A DNA stretch of 64,000 nt, from positions 15,235,172 to 15,299,171 of the forward strand of contig NC_061782.1 in the NCBI RefSeq assembly GCF_022458985.1, in the 5' to 3' direction. The position numbers were made by a program, and so were the translations under genes. Shown here piece after piece: positions 13,646 to 26,356 of the stretch; the stretch's first letter is position 1; every line of letters begins with the position of its first letter. The notes beneath the pieces were generated by a model that was given only the letters and a program-made list of their open reading frames with translations, was not told where the DNA came from and ran no database searches. The stretch is from Mugil cephalus (lineage: Eukaryota > Chordata > Actinopteri > Mugiliformes > Mugilidae).

Positions 13646-16600
13646 TAGAGGATGATACACATCTAATCTCTAATTGCGTTTTTTGTTGCTTAAATCCACT
13701 TAAATTCTTTGCTTTTTAGCCAGGTCAAATATTCACTTCTAACTGTTTGCTTCTCCACCACCTCATGTGGGAAAATATCCAAAGTGTCATCTGCGGAGCG
13801 TGACACACTGCTGCCCAGTCAAAGTCGCCGGCCCCTCCGAGAGGCATTTGGCATCTGTGCTGTGGTACGCTCAGATACTATCTGACCCGTTGCAGTATTA
13901 TACCGCAAGAGCAACAGCTCTCGTGAAATATTGAAAGGTTTCAACTTTTACATTGTATTTTACTTATAGTGTCAATAGAAATGCACACTATGTCGAGATG
14001 GTTTACTTGGTTCTGTAAAGGATCTGAGGCGACAGTAGCAAGGGAAAACTCTTTTAATGGGAAGAAATTGAGCAGAATCCATACAACTGTCATAGATACA
14101 TGCAGAATATAAACATGATGGAAGACTACATGATATAGCATGAAAATTTGATATTGGATGTAAAATGGTGGGTAGTGCTAGAAGGAGGTTCAAGGTTTTT
14201 TTTTTTTTTTTAGCTGTTAAGTTGGATTAGGGATACGCCACATCTAGAAGACTGTGCTTTTAGTTCAAATTGACCACATGTTATAAGAAAAAAATGCCTC
14301 ATTGCTTGAAAAGAAGCCATAGTAAGCTACAACTATACTGCTACAGATGGGTTAGCATCGGACTGAACTGCAAACCCCACGACAGCAGTGCCTAAGGACA
14401 TCACATGTGTCATTCTGTAAAGCCAGGGGCATTTTAGGAAACAGCAATATTTCACGCCCCAGGGAATGAAAGCAGGCTCAGATGTCTGATTGTTTAACCG
14501 CTAAATACCTGACTATGTTCATCACATAGCTGCTAATTATGTCTGTCTACTCTTTGGTGCTCGGCAGGTAGCGCAGACCATTTGGCTTTATATTTTCCTT
14601 TATAGAGCTATGCCTCTACTAGCTACTATCTAAAACAATTAATCCTGAACCAAACCCGTAAAATTGTGGCACTGAAACGAAAGCAACGACTTGTCGGTTA
14701 GCGTTTTGCTAGAACGAATAGAAAAGAAAGCTACTAAACTCCTCTGCTTTATTTTCTTACAAAGCCAAAGTGGAAATGATTTCCACATTGGGGATCTTTC
14801 GCTACCTTGTTCCGAAGGTAATTTCAGGCTTGGTTTAAGATTACATTTCAGAACATTGCAAAAAAGTTGAAACACCCGGGAACTAAAAAGACAGGAGTGC
14901 CTTCAAATGCTGCACAAATATGCTCACGCCGCTCACAATTGCAACCTCTGAATCGAGCGGGCGTGCTGACTATTGATTGTTTGCACCGTTTTTACAAGAC
15001 CTGTCCGTGGCAGCAGCCTCCACAACCTCCACAACACCTCAAGAAGATACGGTCATGTTTTTAGTGACAAAGCAACGGCACTGGCCAAAGGATAAGATTG
15101 TGTTCTACGATTTTCACAGACACACACCGTGACGCACGTCGGCTGATCTTGATTTTGTTTTTGATTTTTTATCTCACAGAGATGCTATTATGATACCGCA
15201 GATCGCTATATCGAAAAAACGTCTAGCAATGAGCCATGTCCTTATTGAAAACCCTGGGTTACAAAAAAAAAAAAATTCTACCTTCTATCCACGGGACTGA
15301 ATAATTGCTGAAGAAGCAGGTCTGGATTCAAGATAAAACAGAGCTGTTACTGAGGTTTTGTCACCACACAAAGAAGCTGTTTATAGCACAGAGGCCTCGG
15401 ATAAACCATTCTCTGGCCAAACAAGGTAAATGAAGCATAATTGGAAGCCCATTACCAAATTGAAAAACGGGTGCCTTTTGTTTTAACTGTGTTAGAATCG
15501 AACTGAGGGCGCCTTTCCTACTCTGTAAACCTGCATTAAACTGCAGGACTCAATAATTATAATGTTCAGGATCCTTCTGAGGGGCGAAGAAAATCAATAG
15601 ACTAAGGACAAAGAACCTATAGCCATCACTTAATTCTCTTATCACTGTGATTTAGGGGAAGAGGAGGATGTTAAATAACTGTAAATCTTTAGCTATGACT
15701 TTGAGGGTGCTTTATGGCAGTTCTTACAGCGTCTCCCAGACAGAATGTCCATACCTTCCGCAGACCACACAATTTATAGCTTTATTACCCTTTGTCTTAA
15801 AGAGCAGGGAGACATAGCAGGGAGGAAGGAGATAACAGCCCAGCGCTGGGGCAGCTGGGAAAAAAAAAAAAGTCGGATGCCATCATCGACAGAGACATAT
15901 CTCTGTGACAGGTTTACGGCTCAGGAGCTGAGCTTCTATTCAGGGGTGGAAGATGAGAAAGCGTCGGTGTCCCCCTCCAACTTAACTACCCCTTCCCTTA
16001 AGACACACCTGTGCTATGCACACACACCACCCCCCCAAGCTGAATCGCATGAAAACGCTGCCCCCTGTGGAGGGAGCAAAATTCAATTTTCTGACTTATC
16101 CCTTGATGATCAGATTTACTCTGCTATCCAGTTGCCTCCGCTGCCACCGTGCCTTCATAGAGGTCATAAGGAGGGCTGACAAAGGGGAGGGCTGAAGCAA
16201 GAGAGGGCAACAGAAGGAGGGAGGCGGAGTGCTTTTTTCACCACAGAGTCATGAGTTCCTCTGGTCCGGGCAGATGCTTCCTCATATTTTCTTGCAGCAC
16301 TGACAAGTGGCTTATTGTTTCCCTTGATAAGGGTACAGTGTTCCCGGTAATGGGAATTAGAGGGAGGCGTAAGTCACCGAGACGCAGGGTGAGACTGAAT
16401 CAATAGATAATGGGAGATTTCTCATGGATGCAAAAGGCACGGTTATTATCATTGCGCTGTTTAAAAAGAGCAAGGCCTCTTATTTGTCTTCGAGCTACAC
16501 TCAGGCGGAGTGTGAAGGCTGGAAATAAAAGTTACACTTTGCTTGAACCCTGAGAAAGTGGGTCCAAAGGGTTTGCAGATATAATGCCCCAGACACCATG

Positions 16601-19600
16601 TTCCAAACTGTGCCAACTCATGACGGACCGAAGGTTCAGCAGCTTAATTAACAAAACCTTATTACTAATGCATGAAGCTCTTTTGCAGTAGCTCATGATG
16701 GATCTTGATTTACAGTTGAGTTACAAATCTGCTTTTTTTTTCTTTTTTCTTTTACTGATGTTAGTCGTCACCTCTTAACACGTTGCGTTTTTATTTAGTA
16801 GGACGATATATTTTCGAAGAATTTCAGTAAAATGTGGGTTAGACAGTTTGTAGGATGATTTGTTTCTGGAGCAGAGGGAAAATTTTGTCTATATTTTAAG
16901 AGACGGGATTGTGAAATGTCTTTCAAGTGCAGGAGTCATCAGCATTTTTATTAGCTGTTTTCCTGTAACTATAAAATACCATTAACATTATCTACAAAAT
17001 CCGTCAATATTGAGGAGGATTGGGGTACGTGGCATAGGTATAGTTCAACAAGTATCATTCAAAGACCATTATTTGATTTTGGGACTTCAAACTTGTGACT
17101 AGTCCCCACAAAAAACAAAACAATCAGGGTTGAACTTTCATATTGAGCATTAAACAACAACCTACTGGTGCAATAAGTTGGTGACAAGAAAAGTATACGT
17201 ATTTGTACTGAGTCTGACCCAGTTACTGATCGGCTCCCCATACAATGCCGAGATCAAAGGGAGAGTTTGTATTCTCCTGCTTGATAAGTTATTGTCAGCA
17301 GCTGCTCAGACAAGAAATGACCAGTTGCCAGCGCCTCACAGTAGACAGGAAGTCAACTAAACAATAGTGTTCTCAAGTGATAAACACAAATGTTTGATGG
17401 TTGAGACTTCAAAACCAACAGCAAATCTATAATAGCTTCCTTTTGTGAAAGAGCAGGTGTTCTCACCCCGTCTCCTCGGGGTTTGCCGCGCAGAAGCCAT
17501 CAAGCAACTGTCGTGCCTCTCAAGAAAGTTTTAACATCTAAGAAGCTTCAGTAACTAGACAAAGTCTGCGCCTTAATGGAGCTGCAAAAATTGAGAGTCG
17601 GGAAGGAGGTTTTCGAGGGGGAAAGGCGCAACGCATACCCTGGGAGAATGATTTGTGGTTGTGTATCTTGAACCCAGAACCATCCAACATGGTCAGCGAG
17701 CAGAGCGGCAGAGAGGGTGTCCTCTTCCTGACAGCTCCCCCTAGGGCGCTGGAATACATTAACCGCCGGGGTCCACAGGGGTGTTGGGGAATAATTACTC
17801 ATTCCTGCCATGTGACACCCCCAATAAATTAAACTCCCCCTTTAAGTTTTAAAGGCAAATGCATATTGTGGCCATCACTTAAAGGCTAGCCCGTCCGTGC
17901 TTGCGCATAATTTCTTGTAAGAATGTGTTACCACAACTTGGTAACTGGCCCCAGCAGCTGACTACAGATGAGTGAGCAATGAAGTCGGAGGGAGAAAGTG
18001 TGCAGGAGAACGCATTAAAGGCCGCGTGTATGTGTCTTCACCGCTAATAAATTCTCCTCCATCAAGCTATAATCTAATTATAAATCGTGCCTTCATCTGC
18101 CATGACTCATTTCCGTACTTTGTTAGCTAAATTGGGGGGAAAAAGAATTCGGACACATCAATGAGATTTTTTTTTTTGGTTCTTTGTGAAAAGTGCAGAA
18201 TAAGTTATCGGCCTAACACAAAATGATTGTTAAAACCCCAGTAACTAATGGCTTTGAAGAAAATGTAATTATGATTTAATAATTGACAATTTAAGCCTAG
18301 GGAGCTTACTTCCTTTTTTTTTTTTTTTTTTTTTGGCAGTGGCCACGATCCATAAAAATCAGTTTTTCTAACAGCTGCAAGTCTAAAAGAGGTAATTATG
18401 TTCTCTGTAAACACGTATAAAACCTAAGCAAACACGGCCCAGCAGACGGGTGCGGATTAGGGGTGAGATGGAGGTGTCATCCCGTCCTCACGATGGCACA
18501 TCTGGAAGATAACAGCTGCTGATAGGTTCTTTCAATAAAAATAGAAAAAAAAAAAAAAGAAGAAAAGTTGCCGCTGTGCCAGAGTTACTGTGGCGACGAC
18601 AACCTAAAGACAAGTTGTGCTGAGGAGCATCGACACCTCCACTCAACAAAAACACCTCAGAATCTAATTATGTGTCACACTGAGCTCGTATTGAAGTTGC
18701 TCCGTTGCGTTTAACACACAAGGACACATCTTTGGGATAATCCTTAGAAATTTCTTGAAACAAGTGACTGTTTTTCTATAGCTGCTCCGGGTTGTTTTTG
18801 TTTTTACAATCCTGACATGTAACAATACAATCTGTGAACAGCACTGCCAAGTTTCCAGAGTAGAAATACATCCAGTCCTCTCCCCTCCTCCCCACGCTCT
18901 GTCCAATGAGAGACTTGACAATTCCTGTCTTATTAGACTCTTCGGGAGCCATTACACAAAAAGACCAACAGCTTCAAGTTAGGTGAAACTTTATACTTCC
19001 CTTCTGTCTTGCTCTTTTCAGCACTAATGATCTCGATGAGCAACACGTACGCTTGTGACACCGACAGCAGGCGAGGAAAGGAGGCACGGAGCTGATAGGG
19101 AAGCCAAATGTAATGTGCGAGATGTGTAACGTGATTAGTCGAGTCCCCGACCAAGGCCTTCAGTCAAAGGCAGCCACGGCAAAGATCATAAGACACATTA
19201 AGAGACTCTCCGTCATGATGTGAAAGAACATCTGAGTCCTCAGCTGCCGCCATTCATTTTCATAATGACAGTAAATGCAGCTGAAAGCAGCGGGAACCCT
19301 CAATGGCATTAAGCTCTCATCTTTCAATTCTGATTAGGTGACTTGCGGGAGATGAAGAGAAATCATTTAGAGGGGGATAAGCGTGTCAGGAGATAATGGC
19401 TCCACAGGTTGATCACGGTGGAGAAATGCCGTCTCGAGCCGCAGCTGATGAAACGCGGGAACAACCTGAGAAATCCAGGTGCGTGCGCCTTCGCACGGAT
19501 GCAAGCGCCCGTTTAAATGTGCGCCCGTGCTGCGCAGCGCCTGTTTTTCTGTGTGTGTGTGCGTGCACGCGTGTACATATCTCCCTGGCAGAGAGCTCAC

Positions 19601-20810
19601 GTTCTTTGTGTTTCATGTCAGGCATCTCGGTCTCGGTGACAGCCTTTCACACTGATGTGGCATGTCTTGGAAAACAAAACGAAGGGGGCTAAGTGTCTCC
19701 GGTAAATACTATTATTGTCAAAAATTAATTTCTGTCTGATTGATTGCACGGAAAATTAGCAGCCTTTGAGCCTTGAGCTCATAAGAATTCACACATGTGC
19801 GCCGCTATTCTAGCGTTGCCGAAGCTCGTGCTGAACAATGATCTAAACCAGCGTGAAGGACTATGTAGATCACCTGGAGATTCAGATTGTAGCAGAGAAG
19901 GAACTGAATCTTTCAAAAAGGAAAAGGGAAAAAAATGTCTTTTAAAACTTTCACGAATGTTCTCCGCGCCCTGACCAAAACAAAACACAATGACAGGTGC
20001 CAGTTTACGACATCCCTCTCTTTATCTCTGAGTCTCCTCAATTTCCCCCGACAGAGAGGGAAAAAAAAGACAGATAGAGGGGAGGAGGAGGAGGTGGGGA
20101 GGGGGGAGAAGGGGAGCGCAGGGGACCTGAAGTGTGTTTAGGAGGAAGACGGCTGTCAGTAGCTGTCAATCGTCGGCTTTTTGATGCCATCGTCTTGGCA
20201 CAGGCCTGTCTGTCTCGCAGTGCAACAGCTATCAAAGACTCACTCAAAGCCGAGACAGGCGCTAGGGTGGAAACACGAGGAAAATCCACACATTCTCTCA
20301 TTTACACCTGGCACACAAACTTTGTGAAATCTGGGTCTGATCGTTCTCACCTGGCCTTGGAGCAACGCGCATGTGTTTTGGCAGGCCTATTGCATACATT
20401 TAGTAGTAGAAATAAAAAAAAAAACCTAGATCAATAGTTTTATTAATTTTTTAATAAATGTGTTGTTAATGCTTTATAGAGCAGTAGACAGTGACGGAAT
20501 ACTGTTGGTGTTCCTGGTATCTCTTTGTCTAGAGTTTAAGCTTTTCGCACTGACTTTTTAGTTGCTACGTTACTTCGTCATGATGCCTTCCTAGAAAGTC
20601 ATCTAAAAATGTTACATGGATGCGAGATTCAACAAATTATGTGAATAATTTTTGCTCCAGTTGGAACAAAAATGGCTCGTGTACGCACCCTAATTGGAAC
20701 ATACTCGCGTGGACGAAAGGTATTTTGAATCAGATAGAGATAAAGTGGTGTAACCTGCTGATGCACTGTTCAACTGAGAAATGCTTGAAAGGATCAATGG
20801 ATAGAAAGAA
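13646..20810. other. Gene desert, section 5 (no gene seen)
   Basis: No gene seen. Several complex blocks resemble conserved elements: about 16290-16460 (inverted repeat CCCTTGATAAGGG at 16321), about 18020-18130 (TAATCTAATTATAAATC) and about 19195-19345. T/A runs occur near 14196, 18318 and 18544. The 144-residue ORF at 15745-16179 is low in similarity to anything I know and I do not regard it as a gene. Confidence 0.5.
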
Positions 20811-21245
20811 ACCACAACGTTAAAACTACCGACAGGGGAAGTAAATAACTTTGACCATATTGTGACAATTCAATGTTCTGCTGGGAAACTTTTGGACCTG
20901 GCGTTTGTGTGGATGTTACTGAGACATGTACCACCTACCCAGACCAGACCCGGTACCTCCACCTCACAGCAATGACACTCCTTGATGGCAGGAGCATCCA
21001 ACCCCAGCAGGAAGCAGCCTGACACAGACACACACACACAAAACCTTGTAGGAACAACTAAAAAAAAAAACACCAAGAACAGCACAAGATGTTGACCTGG
21101 CCTCCAAAATAATCAGGTATGTGTGGGAATCCCTGGAACAAGCCTTATCCACAGAGACCCCTCCCCTCAACCCATAGGACATTTTGTCGCCAAACACCAC
21201 AGGACACCCTCAGAAGGTCCATGTCCATTCTCTGATGAGTCAGTA
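20811..21245 (+). repeat. Interspersed repeat family R1, copy 1
   Basis: The sequence aligns by eye with the copy at 31950-32466. Shared blocks, in order, are the start CCACAACGTTAAAACTACCG, 'gacaggggaagt', 'ctgctgggaaacttttgga', the 'cctcacagcaatgacactcc' block, a CA run, and 'acaggacaccctcagaaggt'. The 3' terminus is truncated after 'ctgatgagtcag'. No intact ORF is present. The orientation given is that of the longest copies. Confidence 0.85.
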
Positions 21246-24200
21246 CTTATTAACATCCAATTCCAGGTAAATAACTAATTAATACATTGTTCATTAGATG
21301 GAACTTGGTGGATTAATGCCAGGTAAACGGCGCAAATTGATTACATATATGAATTGGTATTAAACCAACAAGCAGTGGCTCTAATGGTTCTGTTTCATTT
21401 TCCTCATTTCATTTCTAGAGGCTCCAAGAGACAAATCTTTCTTCAATACACATTTGATCGGTTAGTCATGCAACTAAGGCACTTCAGCAGGGAAAACCCT
21501 TTCAGCAGAAATCAGTACAGTTGTATATTTCCAATGGCTGACATTCTGATCGATTGCGCAGTGATCGATTAAAAGAAAACCCCACACTGGTTGCCTTTAT
21601 TTTCTCATTATTGGCTGCTATAGAACATTTCGCAGACAGCATGTCACTGTGCGCTGCCTTGGTGATAACATCAATCTGCCCTGCTGTCCTTGGTGAGCTG
21701 TCTGCTTCTCATTCCGCCTCAGACGGATCACATGCGTTGCCTACACTTCCCACGCCACACCTCTTTGCTGGTCCAAGTCGAGATCAGGATGAGTGTGTCC
21801 AGACGACTAGACCGCAACTGGACGCAGAGCGCGGAGGAGAAGGATGTTGGCTTCCCCTGTCAAACATGCACGTTCCGTTTGGCTTGTGGGTGGTTTCACC
21901 ATCTGGCAGGTGCACAAAGGGCCAGAACAACAAAAATATGACAGAATCCCCGCTCGAGCACACAGCTCAATCTGCTGATCCTGTAGCGCGGGGCTGCCTT
22001 ACGGGAAGTCCTGTCAGCGTTTACCATTTGGCCTTGAACCTGCACTAAACTATTGAATTCATCATGCATAAAACATTAAAGATGTACATCCAAAAGGCTG
22101 TGGCTGCCTGTTTATTGGCACTCACTGCTCCATAAACCATTTTCATCCCTTGCAGGATGAGACACACATGCTCCACAGTCCTATTGATGGCGTTTAACAC
22201 AGAATATAAACCATAAAACACAATAATAAACATAAGCGGAGCAAATAAATCAGATTCATAATAACCCCGAGGTGGGATTTATGTAAGCAAAGATAGAGTC
22301 TTTGCACAAATTGATGGTACAAGCTCTATCAAAGCACCAGCGAGACACTAATATAGTCTTATAAACACACCAGCAACACTCTAAAGTAGCTTCATCTCTC
22401 CTCTTTGGCTGGCCTAAGTGCTTAAGTAATGTATTGCTTTCATAAGTGTGCAACTTTGTAGTACTTTCTTTGGTGGAAATATGTCTCCATCCTCTGGGTT
22501 GTGTGATTAAGAATAAAATACAAAAGACTATTACGGTGGAATAAATTCAAAGTGTGACATAAAGCAGGGAAGCATTAGCCGCGGTGAGCTGAGCACCAGC
22601 GGTTCTCCGTCTGAGAGGCCCCTGTGACAACAGCGGGGAGCTCTAGAGATATCTATCACCAACACACACTGTCCCCCTGGCACGCAAGTTAATGTATCAC
22701 CTCTGGATTACAGTAATATCTGTCTGATGGATGTTTTCGGAGCGGAGAGGCCCACATGCACCCCAGACAGGAGTCTCGGTAGCTGGGTGTAGCTCTGAGG
22801 AGATGTGGCTTCTGCTCCTGGAGGTCCATTATACTCCTGTTCCCCTCCTCTCCCGAGTCCAGGATCCTATACCACCTCCCGCTCCATTCATCCTGCCTTC
22901 TTTCCCCATTCTTCAGCCATTTGTGTGTGTGTGTATGTACATGCGCCCGTGTCTGCTTGCATGTGTTAGTCACAGGTCTCCACTGAGAGGCCGACAGCCG
23001 TCCTGGGGCGATGCCTGGGTTCCTCCAGTCAACTTTACTGCCTTCATTTGGCCTGATGAATGGCTAGCTGCCTTATCAGTCCCTCTGCCTGCAATCTCAA
23101 GTGGCTCCCTGGAGCCTCGCGCTGCCTGCAGCTTCGGTCGCTCTCTTCAGAAAGCAGTCTTTCAGCCTCCTTCGCATACACACAGCACGCCCAGAGACAC
23201 AGCAAACAGAGGCGCACAATTACACACAGATAATGCTATTCTAGATGTACAGTTCAGAAACGACATTCACATGAACGAAAACAATGCAGCAATTGTAGCA
23301 GGCAAAAAAGTCTGCAGAGCTCAAACACACACACACACACTCACACACACAGCCTCTTCCACCAGGCCCACAAGCATGCGTACACGTCAGCTAGCAAATC
23401 CATCATCTTTATTTCTTCCCCAATGTGCTCATATTTTTCTTGTGGCTGCACCATGCTCACAAAAATATTTATTTTTGCTGATTTTTTTTCTAAGGAAACA
23501 CAAAAGAAATCACACCTCTCTTTCTCCCTGGCTCATGCCAAAATAATCAATGCTTTCCAGAGAGGGACTTGTGGCACGACATGCGTGGAGGGAAGGCAGA
23601 AGGATGCAGACATAGCTCCAGGGCTCTGGTTGTAGATAATAAGTGAGGAGCAGTCCTTGGGTATGTTTTACAGCTATCAAGACTCATCATATTTGACATG
23701 CATTCTGGTGTTTACACAGTCTCCTCCGTAAAATCCTCTCCAGCTATAGAGGGGAACAGGGTGCAGGGAGCACACACAACGCAGCACGTACACATTCTGC
23801 ACACAGAAGCGCTTTAGAAAAGAGGAGCCAGTTGTTGCTTTTGCTTTCTCTCTCCCTCTTTTCTCCACGTCCCATCTCTTATCCACGGCACAATTGGCGG
23901 CGTTAGCACCTGTCAGCTGACTGACTTCTTGTTCCCGGTGGCTTATGAAAAAATCATGGCTGCTGGGCTTCAGAGGCTGCTTTCCCATCAATATGAATTC
24001 ACCATGGTCTTCATGCAACATTAGGCCAGGTCCTGTTTTCATACACCGAGCCACACGCTCCTTCGCCTGTTATACACAAGAGGAAATGAAAAGAGTAAAT
24101 AGTCCTTTTAGAATGTTGCATTCGATCACGGGTGGAACCAAGTCGTGTATGAAAGAGACCAGTATACTTGGCTCTCTAAAGCACATTTGCTTTCCATCCC

Positions 24201-26306
24201 CAGATATTACGACGGCACCACGCTCCGCGTATCTTATTAGTGTGTCCTGTTTTATTGTGAATAAAACAGTACAATTCTCAGCGCAGGAGTGCCACGCTTG
24301 TCGCCAATTGTTATACTCCAAAGACAAACGTACTCACACGCAGTTTATGTACTTTTGTTTTTAAGATGCACTTGAGCTACAGTGCACGCTGGCATGAATT
24401 ACGATTATTTATTTCTTGAGCTAAACAGCGGCTGGTGGAAAATTGCAGTTCACCGTTACATGATGATTTATCCCAATATATTTTTTTGCACGTATGAAAG
24501 TACATTGCTGAGGGGAAACTGTTGGATGAATCTGAAGAAAAAAAAGAAAAAAAATTCATCTTCTTAAATTTAAATGTGTTTTTTTATTTAACAGAATATG
24601 ATTTAAAATATAATAATTTTTAAAATATATATATATATTTTAAATTTAAACATATATATAACAAATGATCACAATAATGACCCAGTTATATATAAATATT
24701 TAAATATGTGATCACAGAATTGAGACTAACTGCAACGTTTAGTCGGACAAACTGCAAAATGTTGATTCCAACCTTCTGACAAAATACTACTGACTCATTC
24801 GGCCTTCGTTTCACATCTGCTTGGCTGGACCTGCTGCAAACCCCCTGCTTTCCTTCATTTCTCCATCTCTCTTAGCCTTTTTAACGTGCTGAAAGTCAAT
24901 TATCTACACCACTTCTCCCTGACATCATCTCGCTAATACAAGCTGCTCTTGACCTTATGTTTGTGTGTCTTGAGCGGATGGGAGCGCTGTGCTTCCCGCT
25001 GATTGGATTAACTTCAGATGCGGTGTGTGTGTCTGGGTCTATTACACAGGCTCTGTTGTGATTTCGACCCCCCCCTCCCACCCCCCATTCCTCCCGTCAC
25101 GACCCTCTTCCTCAGCCACTGTCCCATCCCTCGCCTTCCTTTACACCTCCCCGTGGGCCTGCTCTCCGTACACGCTACATCCCAACACCCCACAGACGGG
25201 AAGAACAGTCATGGACACGCACACATGCGTGCACATATGCCTCAGCTCATGCCTCCAAACAGTCATATCCCATGTGTTTATCACACAGTGATGGAATGCC
25301 TGAAGAAAACCATTCAACCCCCCCCTCCCCTTCCATGCACCCTTCTCCTCTCAAGTCCGGAGGGGTCATCTCAGACAGAGAGCGTATAATCAACTCAATT
25401 AAGTGAGTCTGATTGCCATGGCAAATTGGTCTGGGTTATAACATTATCATTAGCGCCTCGAGTGCGGTCACAATGGGACACGGCAGTCAGATGAGAGTGA
25501 GTCTAATGTGAAGGGAGGATGTGGCGACTCCGAACAGGAACTGAGGCAACGATTGACTCTGCGCAGATGAGCAAACAAAAGCGTGACTCTCTGTACACAA
25601 AACATAAGAGGAAGTTAAAATATTAGCACTCAACAGTGTTACACAGATTAGGCGTCCCTGCTCTGTTAGCTCTGCCGCATGCGAGACGATATAGCTGGGA
25701 GACATGCTGGCTTAAAACCAGAGGTTCACCCAATAATTGTTTCTGAGGATGTGACATTTGCCTCTTTCCGTGGCTTGCTCAAGGTGTCAACACCTTTCAT
25801 ATAGCCAAGATTTTTTTTCCACCGCGGCTCACGTGCCCTGCAGCAGCCTGTTTGATCTCCTCGAGGACTGTCAACTTATTGCGTGACTCCATGGAAATTG
25901 AATTCGGTATTTATTTACACGGCTGGTTAATAGAATAGATGCCGAGGTGATTTGAAAGTCAAACAACCGCACCTGCCATTCATTTCATTTTTTTTTTTTT
26001 CTTTTCCTCTTCACGGGAGCAGATCCACTGTTTTGTTCTGAGCGGCTTGAGTACACAAAGAGAGGGAGGATGATAATGAACTGGATGGCTTATCCTCAAC
26101 ATACTCGCTCTGGAATACAGTGCAGATTAATACGCAAGCGGCAAATCCAGATTTCCATGATTGAGAGGGGGAAAAAAAAAAAACTGTACTTGGGAATATT
26201 TTTTTTTTGTTATATCCTCATCTACATTCTGCAACCCTGCGAATGGCCTACATAAACCGATGCTCTTTGTGCGCGCTGAGGAACACTAGACTGGGTCTTG
26301 CTCGCA

Positions 26307-26356
<50 letters not shown>

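Noticed and set aside
15745-16179. 144-residue + strand ORF
   Set aside because: No recognisable family, no flanking exons, runs through a homopolymer A run.
22731-23546. 271-residue + strand ORF in the desert
   Set aside because: No domain, no splice or promoter context, biased to Ser/Pro/His, and it runs through a CA repeat; length is compatible with chance in GC-richer DNA.
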